Positions 1 through 7,589 of a DNA stretch of 18,985 bases are shown piece after piece. The position numbers were made by a program, and so were the translations under genes. Every line of letters begins with the position of its first letter. Within the stretch, counting starts at the first letter, position 1. Source of the stretch: MGBC102946 sp022793145 (GTDB taxonomy: Bacteria > Bacillota_I > Bacilli_A > RF39 > UBA660). Under the pieces are notes generated by a model. The model saw only the letters and a list, made by a program, of their open reading frames with translations. It searched no databases and was not told where the DNA came from. The stretch is from NCBI GenBank assembly GCA_947426265.1, contig CANEDJ010000028.1, positions 1 through 18,985 of the forward strand, given 5' to 3'.

Positions 1-3
1 TAA

Positions 4-54
4 TACATTTCATATAAAATTAAAAGACTGTTCTACATATTTGTCAACAGTCTG
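4..54 (-). repeat. 51-bp inverted repeat, left copy
   Basis: This stretch is identical, with no mismatch, to the reverse complement of 18935-18985. It contains a quasi-palindrome: AGACTGTT at 26-33 pairs with AACAGTCT at 46-53, and a further ACA/TGT pairing lies inside a small internal loop. Read on the minus strand (out of the window), the hairpin is followed by TTTTAATTTT, so it resembles a terminator. The same strand also has TTGACA (47-42), a 17-nt spacer and TTTAAT (24-19), which resembles a promoter. Its inner edge lies 1 nt from the terminator hairpin at 56. The right copy runs to the window edge, so the true repeat could be longer than 51 bp. The identity is seen directly; the function is unknown. 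Confidence 0.93.
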
Positions 55-55
55 G

Positions 56-82
56 GATATAGATAAAGATCTATATCTTTTT
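56..82 (+). terminator. Rho-independent terminator
   Basis: GATATAGAT (56-64) and ATCTATATC (69-77) form a 9-bp stem with a 4-nt loop, followed by TTTTT. It points rightwards, so it probably ends transcription of a gene lying left of the window. The 51-bp repeat stands between that gene and this hairpin. Confidence 0.75.
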
Positions 83-125
83 GTAAACTATAATGTCAAC
101 ATTAGAAAATTTTGTAAACTTTATA

Positions 126-154
126 TTAAAGTCATTCTGGAAGGATGCTATAAT
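126..154 (+). promoter_or_regulatory. Promoter of the FIST-domain gene
   Basis: TATAAT at 149-154 is preceded by TG at 146-147 (extended -10). A poor -35, TTAAAG, lies at 126-131 with a 17-nt spacer. The expected transcript start is near 161, about 17 nt before the ATG, leaving just enough room for the ribosome binding site. Confidence 0.7.
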
Positions 155-177
155 CAAAGTAAGAGAGGTGAACCCAG

Positions 178-1347
178 ATGCTAACATCTAGTGTTGGATA
201 CAGTATAAGAGAAGATAGCTATGAATCGGGAATAGAAAGTGCCAAAATGGCTCTAGAGAAAATTAAGACTCCAACAATTGCTTTTTTATATACTTCAATA
301 AAGTATAACCAAAGAAAAGTATTAGAAGGAGTAAATAGTGTATTAGGAAATGTTCCTATTATTGGGTGCAATTCAGATGGAGCTCTTATTGTTCCATCTG
401 GGATTGTGAATGAATCGACTGGTTTCTCTGGAGTCATGTTATTAGAAGACCCTAATATGAAAATTGGTTTAGCAATCAGTAGCCATTGTGGCAATGCACG
501 ACAACTTGGCCATACGCTTGCATTGGAAGCAATGGAAAATGCGGGAAAAGGAAGTGCGCCTGATTACATTTATATGATCGCAAGTAGTCCATATGAAGAG
601 GAATACTTAAAAGGGATTGAAGATGTAGTTGGAAAAGTACCTTTATTCGGCGGAGGAATTGCAGACTACAGTAATTTAGGGAGCAACACATTGTTTACAC
701 ATGCTAGCGTGGTAGAATGTGGAGTAGCAGTAGCTTTCATTTATACCGATAAAAAAATTGTTACAGAATATACAGGATCTTATCAAGAAACCAATAATTC
801 AGGTATAGTTACCAAAATAGATGGTTCTAGAAATTTAGTGGAAATAGATGGTGTTCCTTCACTCCAAAAATATGCAGACTGGATTGAAGAGAATGCAGAA
901 AATTTATTGGGAAGAAATTTGTCCTTTCATTCTGTATTAAAACCATTAGGTATTAAAAATATCGAAGAAGATTTTATAGCAATTCGTCAACCTGTATTTG
1001 GCAATACTGATTATTCAATGAATATCAGTCAAGATATAGCATTAAATACAACAGTAATATGTATGAAATCGACGCCAGGGGATTTAGTTGATTCTACAAA
1101 AACTGTATTAGAACAAGTTCAAAAAAGACTGGAAAATAAAGCAGGAGCTTACCTCTTGATTCATAGTGGCAATCGTAAGAAAAAAGTAGAAACTCAATTA
1201 AATGAAATTCATAGAAATTTAAAAGAGACTGCAAACGGGGTGCCATTTATGACAATATTCACATTGGGAGAATATGGCTCAAATAGCCAAAGTACCAATT
1301 CTTGTGGAGAATTAATGCTTTCCTTCACAGGATTTAGTAAAGAATAA
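178..1347 (+). CDS. FIST-domain (FIST_N/FIST_C) putative sensory protein
   Basis: This 389-aa soluble protein has no signal peptide and no membrane segment. It fits the FIST family, a sensory domain thought to bind small ligands such as amino acids. Family-like motifs are IIGCNSDGA at about residues 61-69 and PLFGGGIADY at about 155-164 in the N-terminal half. In the C-terminal half, a TLGEYGS segment at about 362-368 is followed by the closing GELMLSFTGF. In many bacteria FIST is fused to or encoded beside a methyl-accepting, GGDEF or histidine kinase output module; here it is alone and no partner is visible nearby. The ATG follows AGAGAGGTGA (161-172) and its own extended -10 promoter, and a terminator follows, so it is monocistronic. 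The family call is fairly safe; ligand and output are unknown. Confidence 0.85.
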   Translation: MLTSSVGYSIREDSYESGIESAKMALEKIKTPTIAFLYTSIKYNQRKVLEGVNSVLGNVPIIGCNSDGALIVPSGIVNESTGFSGVMLLEDPNMKIGLAISSHCGNARQLGHTLALEAMENAGKGSAPDYIYMIASSPYEEEYLKGIEDVVGKVPLFGGGIADYSNLGSNTLFTHASVVECGVAVAFIYTDKKIVTEYTGSYQETNNSGIVTKIDGSRNLVEIDGVPSLQKYADWIEENAENLLGRNLSFHSVLKPLGIKNIEEDFIAIRQPVFGNTDYSMNISQDIALNTTVICMKSTPGDLVDSTKTVLEQVQKRLENKAGAYLLIHSGNRKKKVETQLNEIHRNLKETANGVPFMTIFTLGEYGSNSQSTNSCGELMLSFTGFSKE

Positions 1348-1400
1348 AAAGGCTATCTAAAGGGAAGATAGTAATTCGTCTAATGTCGATTCAGTCTAAG

Positions 1401-1430
1401 AGAACCTAAATGCAAAGGTTCTTTTATTTT
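1401..1430 (+). terminator. Terminator after the FIST gene
   Basis: AGAACCT (1401-1407) pairs with AGGTTCT (1416-1422) around an 8-nt loop, followed by a T-rich tail. A separate hairpin, CTATCT/AGATAG (1353-1371), lies just after the stop codon but has no T tract. Confidence 0.8.
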
Positions 1431-1457
1431 GTACAAATTTTAATGTTATGGTATAAT
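1429..1457 (+). promoter_or_regulatory. Promoter of the 55-aa membrane peptide
   Basis: TATAAT at 1452-1457 has TG at 1449-1450 (extended -10). A weak -35, TTGTAC, at 1429-1434 lies 17 nt upstream and overlaps the T tail of the preceding terminator. Confidence 0.7.
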
Positions 1458-1483
1458 GAATATAGAAATGAAAGAGTGGTAGC

Positions 1484-1651
1484 ATGAAGACTAAGATAAA
1501 AAGAGGCTGTTTAATTAGTTTTATATTGTTATTAATCGGAATAATATTATGGAGTGATAATTCATTTTTATTTATTGGCTTGTCTATTGTTACCCTAGGA
1601 ATTGTATTGCTATATATTATAAATAGTGGGAATAATCAGAAAAAATCATAA
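1484..1651 (+). CDS. Small hypothetical membrane protein, two helices (55 aa)
   Basis: This is a 55-codon ORF from ATG to TAA. The product starts with a basic MKTKIKRG segment, then has one hydrophobic helix (about residues 9-23), a short WSDNS turn, a second helix (about 28-46) and a polar NNQKKS tail. That is a helical-hairpin membrane peptide with both ends probably cytoplasmic. Support for it being real: a good extended -10 promoter 27 nt upstream, hydrophobic periodicity maintained over the whole length, and a position between a terminator and a tRNA promoter. The ribosome binding site (GAGTGG, about 1474-1479) is mediocre. I do not recognise a family. Small two-helix peptides of this type are common and mostly uncharacterised in Bacillota. 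Confidence 0.6.
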   Translation: MKTKIKRGCLISFILLLIGIILWSDNSFLFIGLSIVTLGIVLLYIINSGNNQKKS

Positions 1652-1678
1652 TATTTTTGATAAATTGAAAAAAAACTA

Positions 1679-1706
1679 TTGAAAAAGAAAGAATTTATGA
1701 TATAAT
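1679..1706 (+). promoter_or_regulatory. Promoter of tRNA-Leu
   Basis: TTGAAA (1679-1684), a 16-nt spacer and TATAAT (1701-1706), with TG at 1698-1699. The transcript would begin about 14 nt before the mature tRNA end. Confidence 0.8.
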
Positions 1707-1726
1707 TATAATGTTCTTAAAGAAAT

Positions 1727-1815
1727 GCCTGAGTGGCGAAATTGGTAGACGCACAGGACTTAAAATCCTGCGGGAGTCAAATCCCGTGCCGGTTCAAGTC
1801 CGGCCTTAGGCACCA
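1727..1815 (+). tRNA. tRNA-Leu (anticodon TAA)
   Basis: The acceptor GCCTGAG pairs with CTTAGGC (one G-T). The gene has a long variable arm typical of a class II tRNA, an anticodon loop with TAA in the CAGGA/TCCTG stem, a GGTTCAAGTCC T-arm and an encoded CCA. It has its own promoter and terminator and so is a single-gene transcript. It decodes UUA, expected to be a dominant leucine codon in a genome this AT-rich. Confidence 0.97.
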
Positions 1816-1825
1816 ATATAAAAAT

Positions 1826-1845
1826 AACCCTTTATGGGTTTTTTT
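1826..1845 (+). terminator. Terminator after tRNA-Leu
   Basis: AACCC (1826-1830) and GGGTT (1836-1840) form a short stem with a 5-nt loop, followed by a run of T. Confidence 0.75.
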
Positions 1846-1954
1846 GTTAAATGTAGAATGAAACTTTTAAGATTATATTTAGATATAATTAAAAAATTAG
1901 GTTTTATATTTATCTTCATTGGCATATATTTTATAGAAAAAGTAAAGAAAGTAG

Positions 1955-1984
1955 TTGACTTTCTAAAAATATTTATGATATAAT
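1955..1984 (+). promoter_or_regulatory. Promoter of the Ser-fMet-Asp-Phe tRNA operon
   Basis: TTGACT (1955-1960), an 18-nt spacer and TATAAT (1979-1984), with TG at 1976-1977. This is one of the best promoters in the window, as expected for stable RNA. No other promoter is visible between the four tRNAs, which are separated by only 6-30 nt. Confidence 0.85.
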
Positions 1985-2016
1985 CAATTCGTTATCTAAT
2001 GAAGCAAAGGTTTTAT

Positions 2017-2107
2017 GGAGAAATACCCAAGTCTGGTTGAAGGGACCGGTCTTGAAAACCGGGAGGTCGGAAACGGCGCGGGGGTTCGAATCCCTCTTTC
2101 TCCGCCA
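2017..2107 (+). tRNA. tRNA-Ser (anticodon TGA)
   Basis: The acceptor GGAGAAA pairs with TTTCTCC, followed by G and an encoded CCA. The anticodon loop CTTGAAA sits in the stem CCGGT/ACCGG, giving TGA. The variable arm is long, as in serine tRNAs. It is the first gene of the four-tRNA operon. Confidence 0.97.
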
Positions 2108-2137
2108 CTTATTTATTAGATAGATGATGTGTAATAT

Positions 2138-2214
<77 letters not shown>

Positions 2215-2220
2215 TATTTT

Positions 2221-2296
2221 GGTCCCGTGGTGTAGCGGTTATCACGTCTGCCTGTCACGCAGAAGATCGCGAGTTCAATTCTCGTCGGGACCGCCA
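2221..2296 (+). tRNA. tRNA-Asp (anticodon GTC)
   Basis: The acceptor GGTCCCG pairs perfectly with CGGGACC. The discriminator is G, as needed by AspRS. The loop CTGTCAC lies in the stem TCTGC/GCAGA. CCA is encoded. It lies 6 nt after the initiator tRNA. Confidence 0.97.
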
Positions 2297-2306
2297 TTTA
2301 TTTATT

Positions 2307-2382
2307 GGCTCTGTAGCTCAGTCGGTAGAGCAAGGGACTGAAAATCCCTGTGTCGGTGGTTCGATTCCACTCGGAGCCACCA
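2307..2382 (+). tRNA. tRNA-Phe (anticodon GAA)
   Basis: The acceptor GGCTCTG pairs with CGGAGCC (one G-T), the loop CTGAAAA lies in the stem AGGGA/TCCCT, and the discriminator is A with encoded CCA. It is the last gene of the operon and is followed by a terminator. Confidence 0.97.
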
Positions 2383-2393
2383 TATAGATTAAT

Positions 2394-2424
2394 AAAAACC
2401 TTTATAAAATAAGGCTTTTTTTTT
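2394..2424 (+). terminator. Terminator of the tRNA operon
   Basis: CCTT(T)AT and ATAAGG form a short stem around AAA (bulged T), flanked by A5 upstream and a long T run (about 2415-2424) downstream. Confidence 0.72.
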
Positions 2425-2779
2425 GCCTGAATGTATATAAAATCTATTTTGAATTTATGATCCAAATGTAACTTAAAAGTAGCAAAAATGAGTATAATAA
2501 GTTATTTGGATATATGTTTAAGAATGGAAGAAGAGCTTATTATAAATAACAAAAGTTAAAATTTAGAAGAAATAAGCCCTGGCGTGATTTAGAACATCAA
2601 CATATAATATTGATTGATTTCTGCTTTATTATAGTTACACATATATTCCAACTAAAATATTGTAAAATTTGTGTAATGTGTATTGTAAAAGCTAGAAAAA
2701 AGATTTTCTTTATAGTAAGATATAATTGGAAATGTAGAAGAAAATAATTATATAATATGTATGTTTAGGAGAATGTAAT
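2425..2779 (+). other. 355-nt non-coding leader region of the surface protein gene
   Basis: No protein gene of convincing length was found here on either strand. The stretch is very AT-rich and contains several inverted repeats: ATCCAAA/TTTGGAT plus TAACTT/AAGTTA (2460-2511), GCTTATT with AATAAGC (about 2535-2576), and ATCAA/TTGAT (2596-2614). TATAAT hexamers occur at 2493, 2721 and 2751, but none has a good -35. I do not recognise a riboswitch consensus. An AGGAG (2767-2771) sits 8 nt before the ATG at 2780. Confidence 0.6.
2460..2511 (+). repeat. Interrupted 13-bp inverted repeat upstream of the surface protein gene
   Basis: ATCCAAA (2460-2466) and TAACTT (2469-2474) pair with TTTGGAT (2505-2511) and AAGTTA (2499-2504), leaving a 2-nt bulge and a 24-nt loop. 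It has no T tail, so it is not a terminator. It may be a regulatory RNA structure or a binding site; the function is unknown. Confidence 0.55.
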
Positions 2780-5700
2780 ATGAAAAGTTTTTTGAAAATT
2801 AAAAATTTTTTTATCATTGGAGGTGTATTCCTGTTTCTAGTTATAATCAATCTTTTTAATAATGTAGATCACAGTTATGTGCTAACAAAAAAGAATCCAT
2901 TAATTGGTAGAGAAGATCTTGGAAGTCAAGTTATCTATTTATCTGATATTGCTTATAGTAAAGCGCAAGTTGGATGGGGGACTTTAGGGTTAGATAAAAC
3001 AAGCTCGAATACTTCATTGATTTTAAATATTGATGGTTCAGCTGTGGTGATTAAAAAAGGAATATTCGCACACGCTACATCTACACTAGAATATGATATT
3101 AGTGATTATAATGATTATGATTATTTTACTACCTATTATGGTTTAAATACTACAGCAGGAAATAATGGTAATGGTGTAAAATTTTATATATATACTTCTC
3201 AAGATGGAAAAACTTGGACATTACGTACAGAAGAAAATCCAACACCATTAAAGGGGATTAATAGTGCAGTTCATGTTAAGATCGACATTAGAGATGCTAA
3301 TTATATCAGGCTTTATGCAAATGATAATGGTTCTAATGGAAATGACCACGCTGTGTGGGGGGATGCTAAGCTAATAAAAGAAGATTATAATGATAATGTC
3401 ATGACAACAGTGGAAGAGTTCGATAAAATTATTAAGGAAAATTACAATTCTGGACCAGTAGAAGGCGATTTAAAGCTTGTTTTACTTCAAAGAACATTTA
3501 TCAAGAGAGTAGGCCAATATCAACTACGTTCATTCTTAGAGGCTGATCCAAAAAATTATGAAACTTTAGAATGGTTTTTAAATAATGAGGAAGCACTTAG
3601 GCTATGGACAATAGGTGGGAGACCTAATGGAACATATGAAAGAGCATTACAAGTACTAAGTGATTTGTATCATACTTATAAAGATGATTTGTCTAATGAA
3701 AATGTAACAAATTTAGGCACTGTTTATAAAGATTTATATTTAAGAATGATGTTATCTTTATCTTTGACACATTCCACAAATGTAGGATTATGGATTGGTG
3801 GGAATCAGTTATCTGATGCAGTAACACGTTACCAAATATATAAGCAAATGCACGCCAACGGACAGCTAGATAATGCAATGTTTGAAAATTATACAATAGA
3901 TGAAATGCGTGGAGTTATGATTACTAATATTGATGATGAAGAAATATTGTGGTTACATGATTATTCAAAGAAGTTTTCAACTACTGCAGATCGATTTAAT
4001 CCTTATAAATATATAAATTATACTTTAAGCTATAGTTATTATAGACCTCAATATTATAGTGCAGAAAATTATGAAAAATGGGATAATAAATATAATTTAT
4101 CAAAATATAACATAACATATCAAGCTGGTAAACCAAAATTATGGATTGTATTTGAAGAAGGTGCTGTTTGTGGAGGATTATCTAAAACTGCTGCAAATTT
4201 ATATGGAGTATGGGGGTACTCTGCACGTGTAGTAGGGCAGCCAGGCCATGCCGCCTATGTATATTTATATAATGCAGGAGGAGGAAAATATGCATGGCAA
4301 TTAGCTAATAGTGCTGCTTCAACAGGATGGGCTAATACTGGTGGAAGTGGAATTAACGGTTGGGGAACGAAGTATGCCACTAATAGTGGTGGCATTCAGT
4401 CTGGTTCCTATTTATTACTTTCACAAGAAGCACAAAATGAATATGAAAAGTATGAAAAAGCAGAATTAATTTTATTGTTAGAAGATGTTTATAAAAATGA
4501 TAAGAAAATGCTTGAACAAATTTATCGTGATGCATTAAAAGAAGAAATTATCAATTTAGATGCATGGATTGGTTTAGTAAACTTATATATCAGTGATAGT
4601 GAAAAAACAGAAGAAGATTTGATAGCTCTAGCAGAAGAAATAGCTGAAGTTTATACATATCACCCATTGCCAATGTATGATATGACACGAAGGATTGGTT
4701 CTAAAATTACTTCGCCAGGATATCGTAGTAGATTAATGATGCTACAAGATGAAACATTACGTAAAGCAACAAAAGCAACTTCCAAAAATACAATTTATTA
4801 TAAAGAAGTACCAGTAATTGCCAATGCAATTTTAGGAGTGGTAGATTCTAGAATCGCAACTTTCTCATTTGATGGAAAGAATGCTGGAAAAATTATATTA
4901 TCTACACAATTACAAAGTGCACAAGTTAGTTGGTCTTATAGTCTAGATGGTGGGAATACTTGGAAAGATTGTTTTGAACATTCAGCGCAGTTAACAAAAG
5001 AAGAGCTTGATAGTATTACTGCAGATCATGATATTAAAATACACATTACTGGATTGCCTATGACAGAAGCTAATATTTATACCATTGACATTAAAAAAGG
5101 AGCATTTCCAACAGGTAGTGTTTCTATAGATGATTTAGAAAATCGCATTAATGGAGTAACTGATCATATGGAATGGACATTGGATCCTAATGGTGAATGG
5201 AATTCTTTTGCGGACACCAACCCTATTTTTAGAGGAGATGTTCGAGTTTATGTTAGAATGCTTGCTACAGGAATTTATACTATAAGTGAACCAGTATATT
5301 ATACTTTTACTACAAATGTAACTTCTGAAACAAATCGATATATTCCGAGAAATGGTTTGAGTGTAATTTCTGTATCAGGTACAAGTGGTGGAAATAAAGA
5401 TAATATTCTTGATGGAGATCTCAATACATCATGGCATGGAACAAGTTATAATACTATGACAGGTCAAGTATATAAAGCTTCTTATGCCATCATAGAACTT
5501 GATAAGCCTAGATATATATCAGAGGTTGATTATGTGCCTGATGCGAAGGCTATCGGTATGGGAAACTATCCTACGGGAAAAGCTAAAAATTTAGAAATTT
5601 ATACTAGTATGGATGGAGTTAATTGGGAACTTGCAGGAATGGGAAAAAATTTAGCAAATAATAATACTTTGAAAAAAATAGCACTTGATGAACCAATGAA

Positions 5701-7510
5701 AGCAAAATATGTAAAGATTAATTGTCCATCAGTTTGGGAACAAGGACTTCAATACTATTTTTCAATAGCAGTTATAAATTTATATGAAAATCCATCTGCA
5801 AGTGAAGAGCCAACAGCAGAAATAAATTATAATATCATTAAAAAAACGAATAAAGATGTAGTTGCAGAATTAGTTGATGAAAATAGACCTATTACAGTGA
5901 CAAACAATGGTGGTAAAACGAGTTATATATTTAAGGAAAATGGTGAATTTACATTTGAATTTGTTGACAGAAATGGAAATAAAGGAACTGCAACGGCTAT
6001 AGTAGATTGGATAGATAAAGAGCCTCCAAAAGCAATCACTCAATTTAGTACAACTGAATTGACAAATGAAAATGTAGTTGTCACAATATCATTTGATAAA
6101 GATAATATAACAATTTTATCAAATGATATTGAATTGGCAACGAATCCAGTTGATGGAAGTAAAACAATTACATTCTTAGAAAATGGGAGTGTTGAATTAA
6201 AGTTTCAGGATGAATTAGGAAATGTTGGAACAGAAATTATTACAGTAGATTGGATAGATATAGAAGATCCAACAGCAGAATTTGAGTTTAATACAACACA
6301 TATAACAGAGAATGAAGTAATTGCAAAATTAAAGCCAAGTGAAGAAGTAATTATTACAAATAATAATGGAAAAGATAGTTATACATTTAAAGAAAATGGA
6401 GAATTTACATTTGAATTTGTTGATAAAGCAGGAAATGTAGGGTCTGCAACAGTAACAGTAACTTGGATTACAAAAATGCCAAAATATGAAATTCGATATT
6501 CTACAACGAAGCTTACTAACAAGGATGTTAAAGTTGTATTAGAACTAGAGCAAGGATATAGAATATCCAACAATAATGCAAGTAATACATATGTATTTAT
6601 GGAAAATGGTGTTTTTGATTTCCAATATATTGATGGAAAAGGAAATGTTGGAGTTATTAAGGCACAAGTAAATTGGATAGATAAAATTGCCCCAACAGCA
6701 GAATTAAAATATATAAAAAAAGGGAATAAAGTAATTGTTAATGTTGTAAATCCAAGTGAAGAAATAATTTTTAAAGAAGGAACAGGAATTTATGAATTTA
6801 CAGAACTTGGAAATTATGAAATTCTTTTCTATGATAAAGCTGGAAATCAAGGGAAATTAATTGCTGTGATTGATTCTTTAAAAGATGACAATGAAAATAT
6901 ATCAAATAATAAACCTAATAAGCCAAATATTAGCAATCCAGAAACACCAATTAATCCAAGTAATCCAGAAATTACAGATAAGCCAAATACTGATGAAAAA
7001 CCAGAAGAATCAACGAATACGGAATTTAAAATATATACTTCAGAAAAGGTGAATGTTGAAATACCAATAAATGAAGTGAAAGAAGAAGGCGTATTAAAAG
7101 TGGAATCTTTTGAATTGCCAGAAGCATTGAAGGGGAATTTTGGAAATGCAAGTGAGTACTATGATATATTCTTAATGAATGACAATTTAAAAAAAATAGA
7201 TATAAGTTCAACAAGTGAAATAAAAATAAATATAAAGATTAATGAAAAAAAAGAGTTTATTGGAGTATTTGAAATATTGGATGACAATACAACGAAACCA
7301 GTGAACTATGTTAAAAATGGTCAAAATATTATATTAACAACCAATAATTTAGGAAAATATGTAGTATCTTATGAAAAAACAAAAACAGAAAATTCGGTAA
7401 ATCATCTTCCTGTTGATGAAAGTAAAAAGAATAATAGTGTATTTATCATTATTATAGGTAGTATAACCATTGCTTTATGTGCATCAATTTATATTTTAAG
7501 GAAGAAATAA
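2780..7510 (+). CDS. Giant multidomain surface protein (NPCBM, transglutaminase-like, F5/8C, Ig-like repeats)
   Basis: This 1576-aa exported protein has, in order: an N-terminal hydrophobic segment (about 10-28; signal peptide or anchor, no clear cleavage site); an NPCBM-like carbohydrate-binding module (about 48-200); a helical stretch (200-450); a transglutaminase-like core with candidate Cys464 (AVCGGLS) and His490 (GQPGHAAYVY) and, in the position of the third residue, Asn510 (WQLAN) rather than Asp; a second helical part (550-680); beta-rich segments (690-850); an F5/8-type-C/discoidin-like module (about 853-1003); five Ig-like repeats (1012-1367); a Pro/Asn linker (1368-1414); a membrane-proximal domain (1415-1533); and a C-terminal helix (1552-1573) ending RKK. 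LPVDE (1543-1547) sits where LPXTG would be but is not a canonical sortase site. The gene stands alone between two tRNA arrays. Glycan binding and surface location are well supported; catalysis is inferred. The AGGAG 8 nt upstream fixes the start. Confidence 0.85.
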   Translation: MKSFLKIKNFFIIGGVFLFLVIINLFNNVDHSYVLTKKNPLIGREDLGSQVIYLSDIAYSKAQVGWGTLGLDKTSSNTSLILNIDGSAVVIKKGIFAHATSTLEYDISDYNDYDYFTTYYGLNTTAGNNGNGVKFYIYTSQDGKTWTLRTEENPTPLKGINSAVHVKIDIRDANYIRLYANDNGSNGNDHAVWGDAKLIKEDYNDNVMTTVEEFDKIIKENYNSGPVEGDLKLVLLQRTFIKRVGQYQLRSFLEADPKNYETLEWFLNNEEALRLWTIGGRPNGTYERALQVLSDLYHTYKDDLSNENVTNLGTVYKDLYLRMMLSLSLTHSTNVGLWIGGNQLSDAVTRYQIYKQMHANGQLDNAMFENYTIDEMRGVMITNIDDEEILWLHDYSKKFSTTADRFNPYKYINYTLSYSYYRPQYYSAENYEKWDNKYNLSKYNITYQAGKPKLWIVFEEGAVCGGLSKTAANLYGVWGYSARVVGQPGHAAYVYLYNAGGGKYAWQLANSAASTGWANTGGSGINGWGTKYATNSGGIQSGSYLLLSQEAQNEYEKYEKAELILLLEDVYKNDKKMLEQIYRDALKEEIINLDAWIGLVNLYISDSEKTEEDLIALAEEIAEVYTYHPLPMYDMTRRIGSKITSPGYRSRLMMLQDETLRKATKATSKNTIYYKEVPVIANAILGVVDSRIATFSFDGKNAGKIILSTQLQSAQVSWSYSLDGGNTWKDCFEHSAQLTKEELDSITADHDIKIHITGLPMTEANIYTIDIKKGAFPTGSVSIDDLENRINGVTDHMEWTLDPNGEWNSFADTNPIFRGDVRVYVRMLATGIYTISEPVYYTFTTNVTSETNRYIPRNGLSVISVSGTSGGNKDNILDGDLNTSWHGTSYNTMTGQVYKASYAIIELDKPRYISEVDYVPDAKAIGMGNYPTGKAKNLEIYTSMDGVNWELAGMGKNLANNNTLKKIALDEPMKAKYVKINCPSVWEQGLQYYFSIAVINLYENPSASEEPTAEINYNIIKKTNKDVVAELVDENRPITVTNNGGKTSYIFKENGEFTFEFVDRNGNKGTATAIVDWIDKEPPKAITQFSTTELTNENVVVTISFDKDNITILSNDIELATNPVDGSKTITFLENGSVELKFQDELGNVGTEIITVDWIDIEDPTAEFEFNTTHITENEVIAKLKPSEEVIITNNNGKDSYTFKENGEFTFEFVDKAGNVGSATVTVTWITKMPKYEIRYSTTKLTNKDVKVVLELEQGYRISNNNASNTYVFMENGVFDFQYIDGKGNVGVIKAQVNWIDKIAPTAELKYIKKGNKVIVNVVNPSEEIIFKEGTGIYEFTELGNYEILFYDKAGNQGKLIAVIDSLKDDNENISNNKPNKPNISNPETPINPSNPEITDKPNTDEKPEESTNTEFKIYTSEKVNVEIPINEVKEEGVLKVESFELPEALKGNFGNASEYYDIFLMNDNLKKIDISSTSEIKINIKINEKKEFIGVFEILDDNTTKPVNYVKNGQNIILTTNNLGKYVVSYEKTKTENSVNHLPVDESKKNNSVFIIIIGSITIALCASIYILRKK
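5813..6880 (+). repeat. Five tandem Ig-like repeats within the surface protein
   Basis: Residues 1012-1083, 1084-1164, 1165-1234, 1235-1305 and 1306-1367 are related units. Each ends with a FxFxDxxGNxG motif, and the first four then continue to a Trp (VDWID, VTWIT, VNWID). Units 1 and 3 are closest. They share ENGEFTFEFVD, and 23 bp are identical at the DNA level (starting at 5945 and 6401, 456 bp apart), suggesting recent duplication or recombination. The last unit lacks the Trp and is more diverged. Confidence 0.85.
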
Positions 7511-7549
7511 AAATTATGGTTTTTTAAAAAAAATTAATTTTTCTCTTTT

Positions 7550-7589
7550 AAACTATTAATGAATAAAGTTCATTAATAGTTTTATTTTT
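7550..7589 (+). terminator. Strong terminator after the surface protein gene
   Basis: AAACTATTAATGAA (7550-7563) pairs over 14 bp with 7569-7582 around a 5-nt loop and is followed by TTTATTTTT. Confidence 0.88.

Noticed and set aside
1353..1371. Hairpin directly after the FIST stop codon as the terminator
   Set aside because: It has no T tract; the following hairpin at 1401-1430 does.
1858..1983. 41-codon ORF encoding a hydrophobic, lysine-rich peptide (starts MKLLRLYLDI) resembling small membrane toxins
   Set aside because: It has no ribosome binding site, follows a terminator with no clear promoter, and its stop codon lies in the -10 box of the tRNA-Ser operon. AT-rich sequence readily gives such ORFs.
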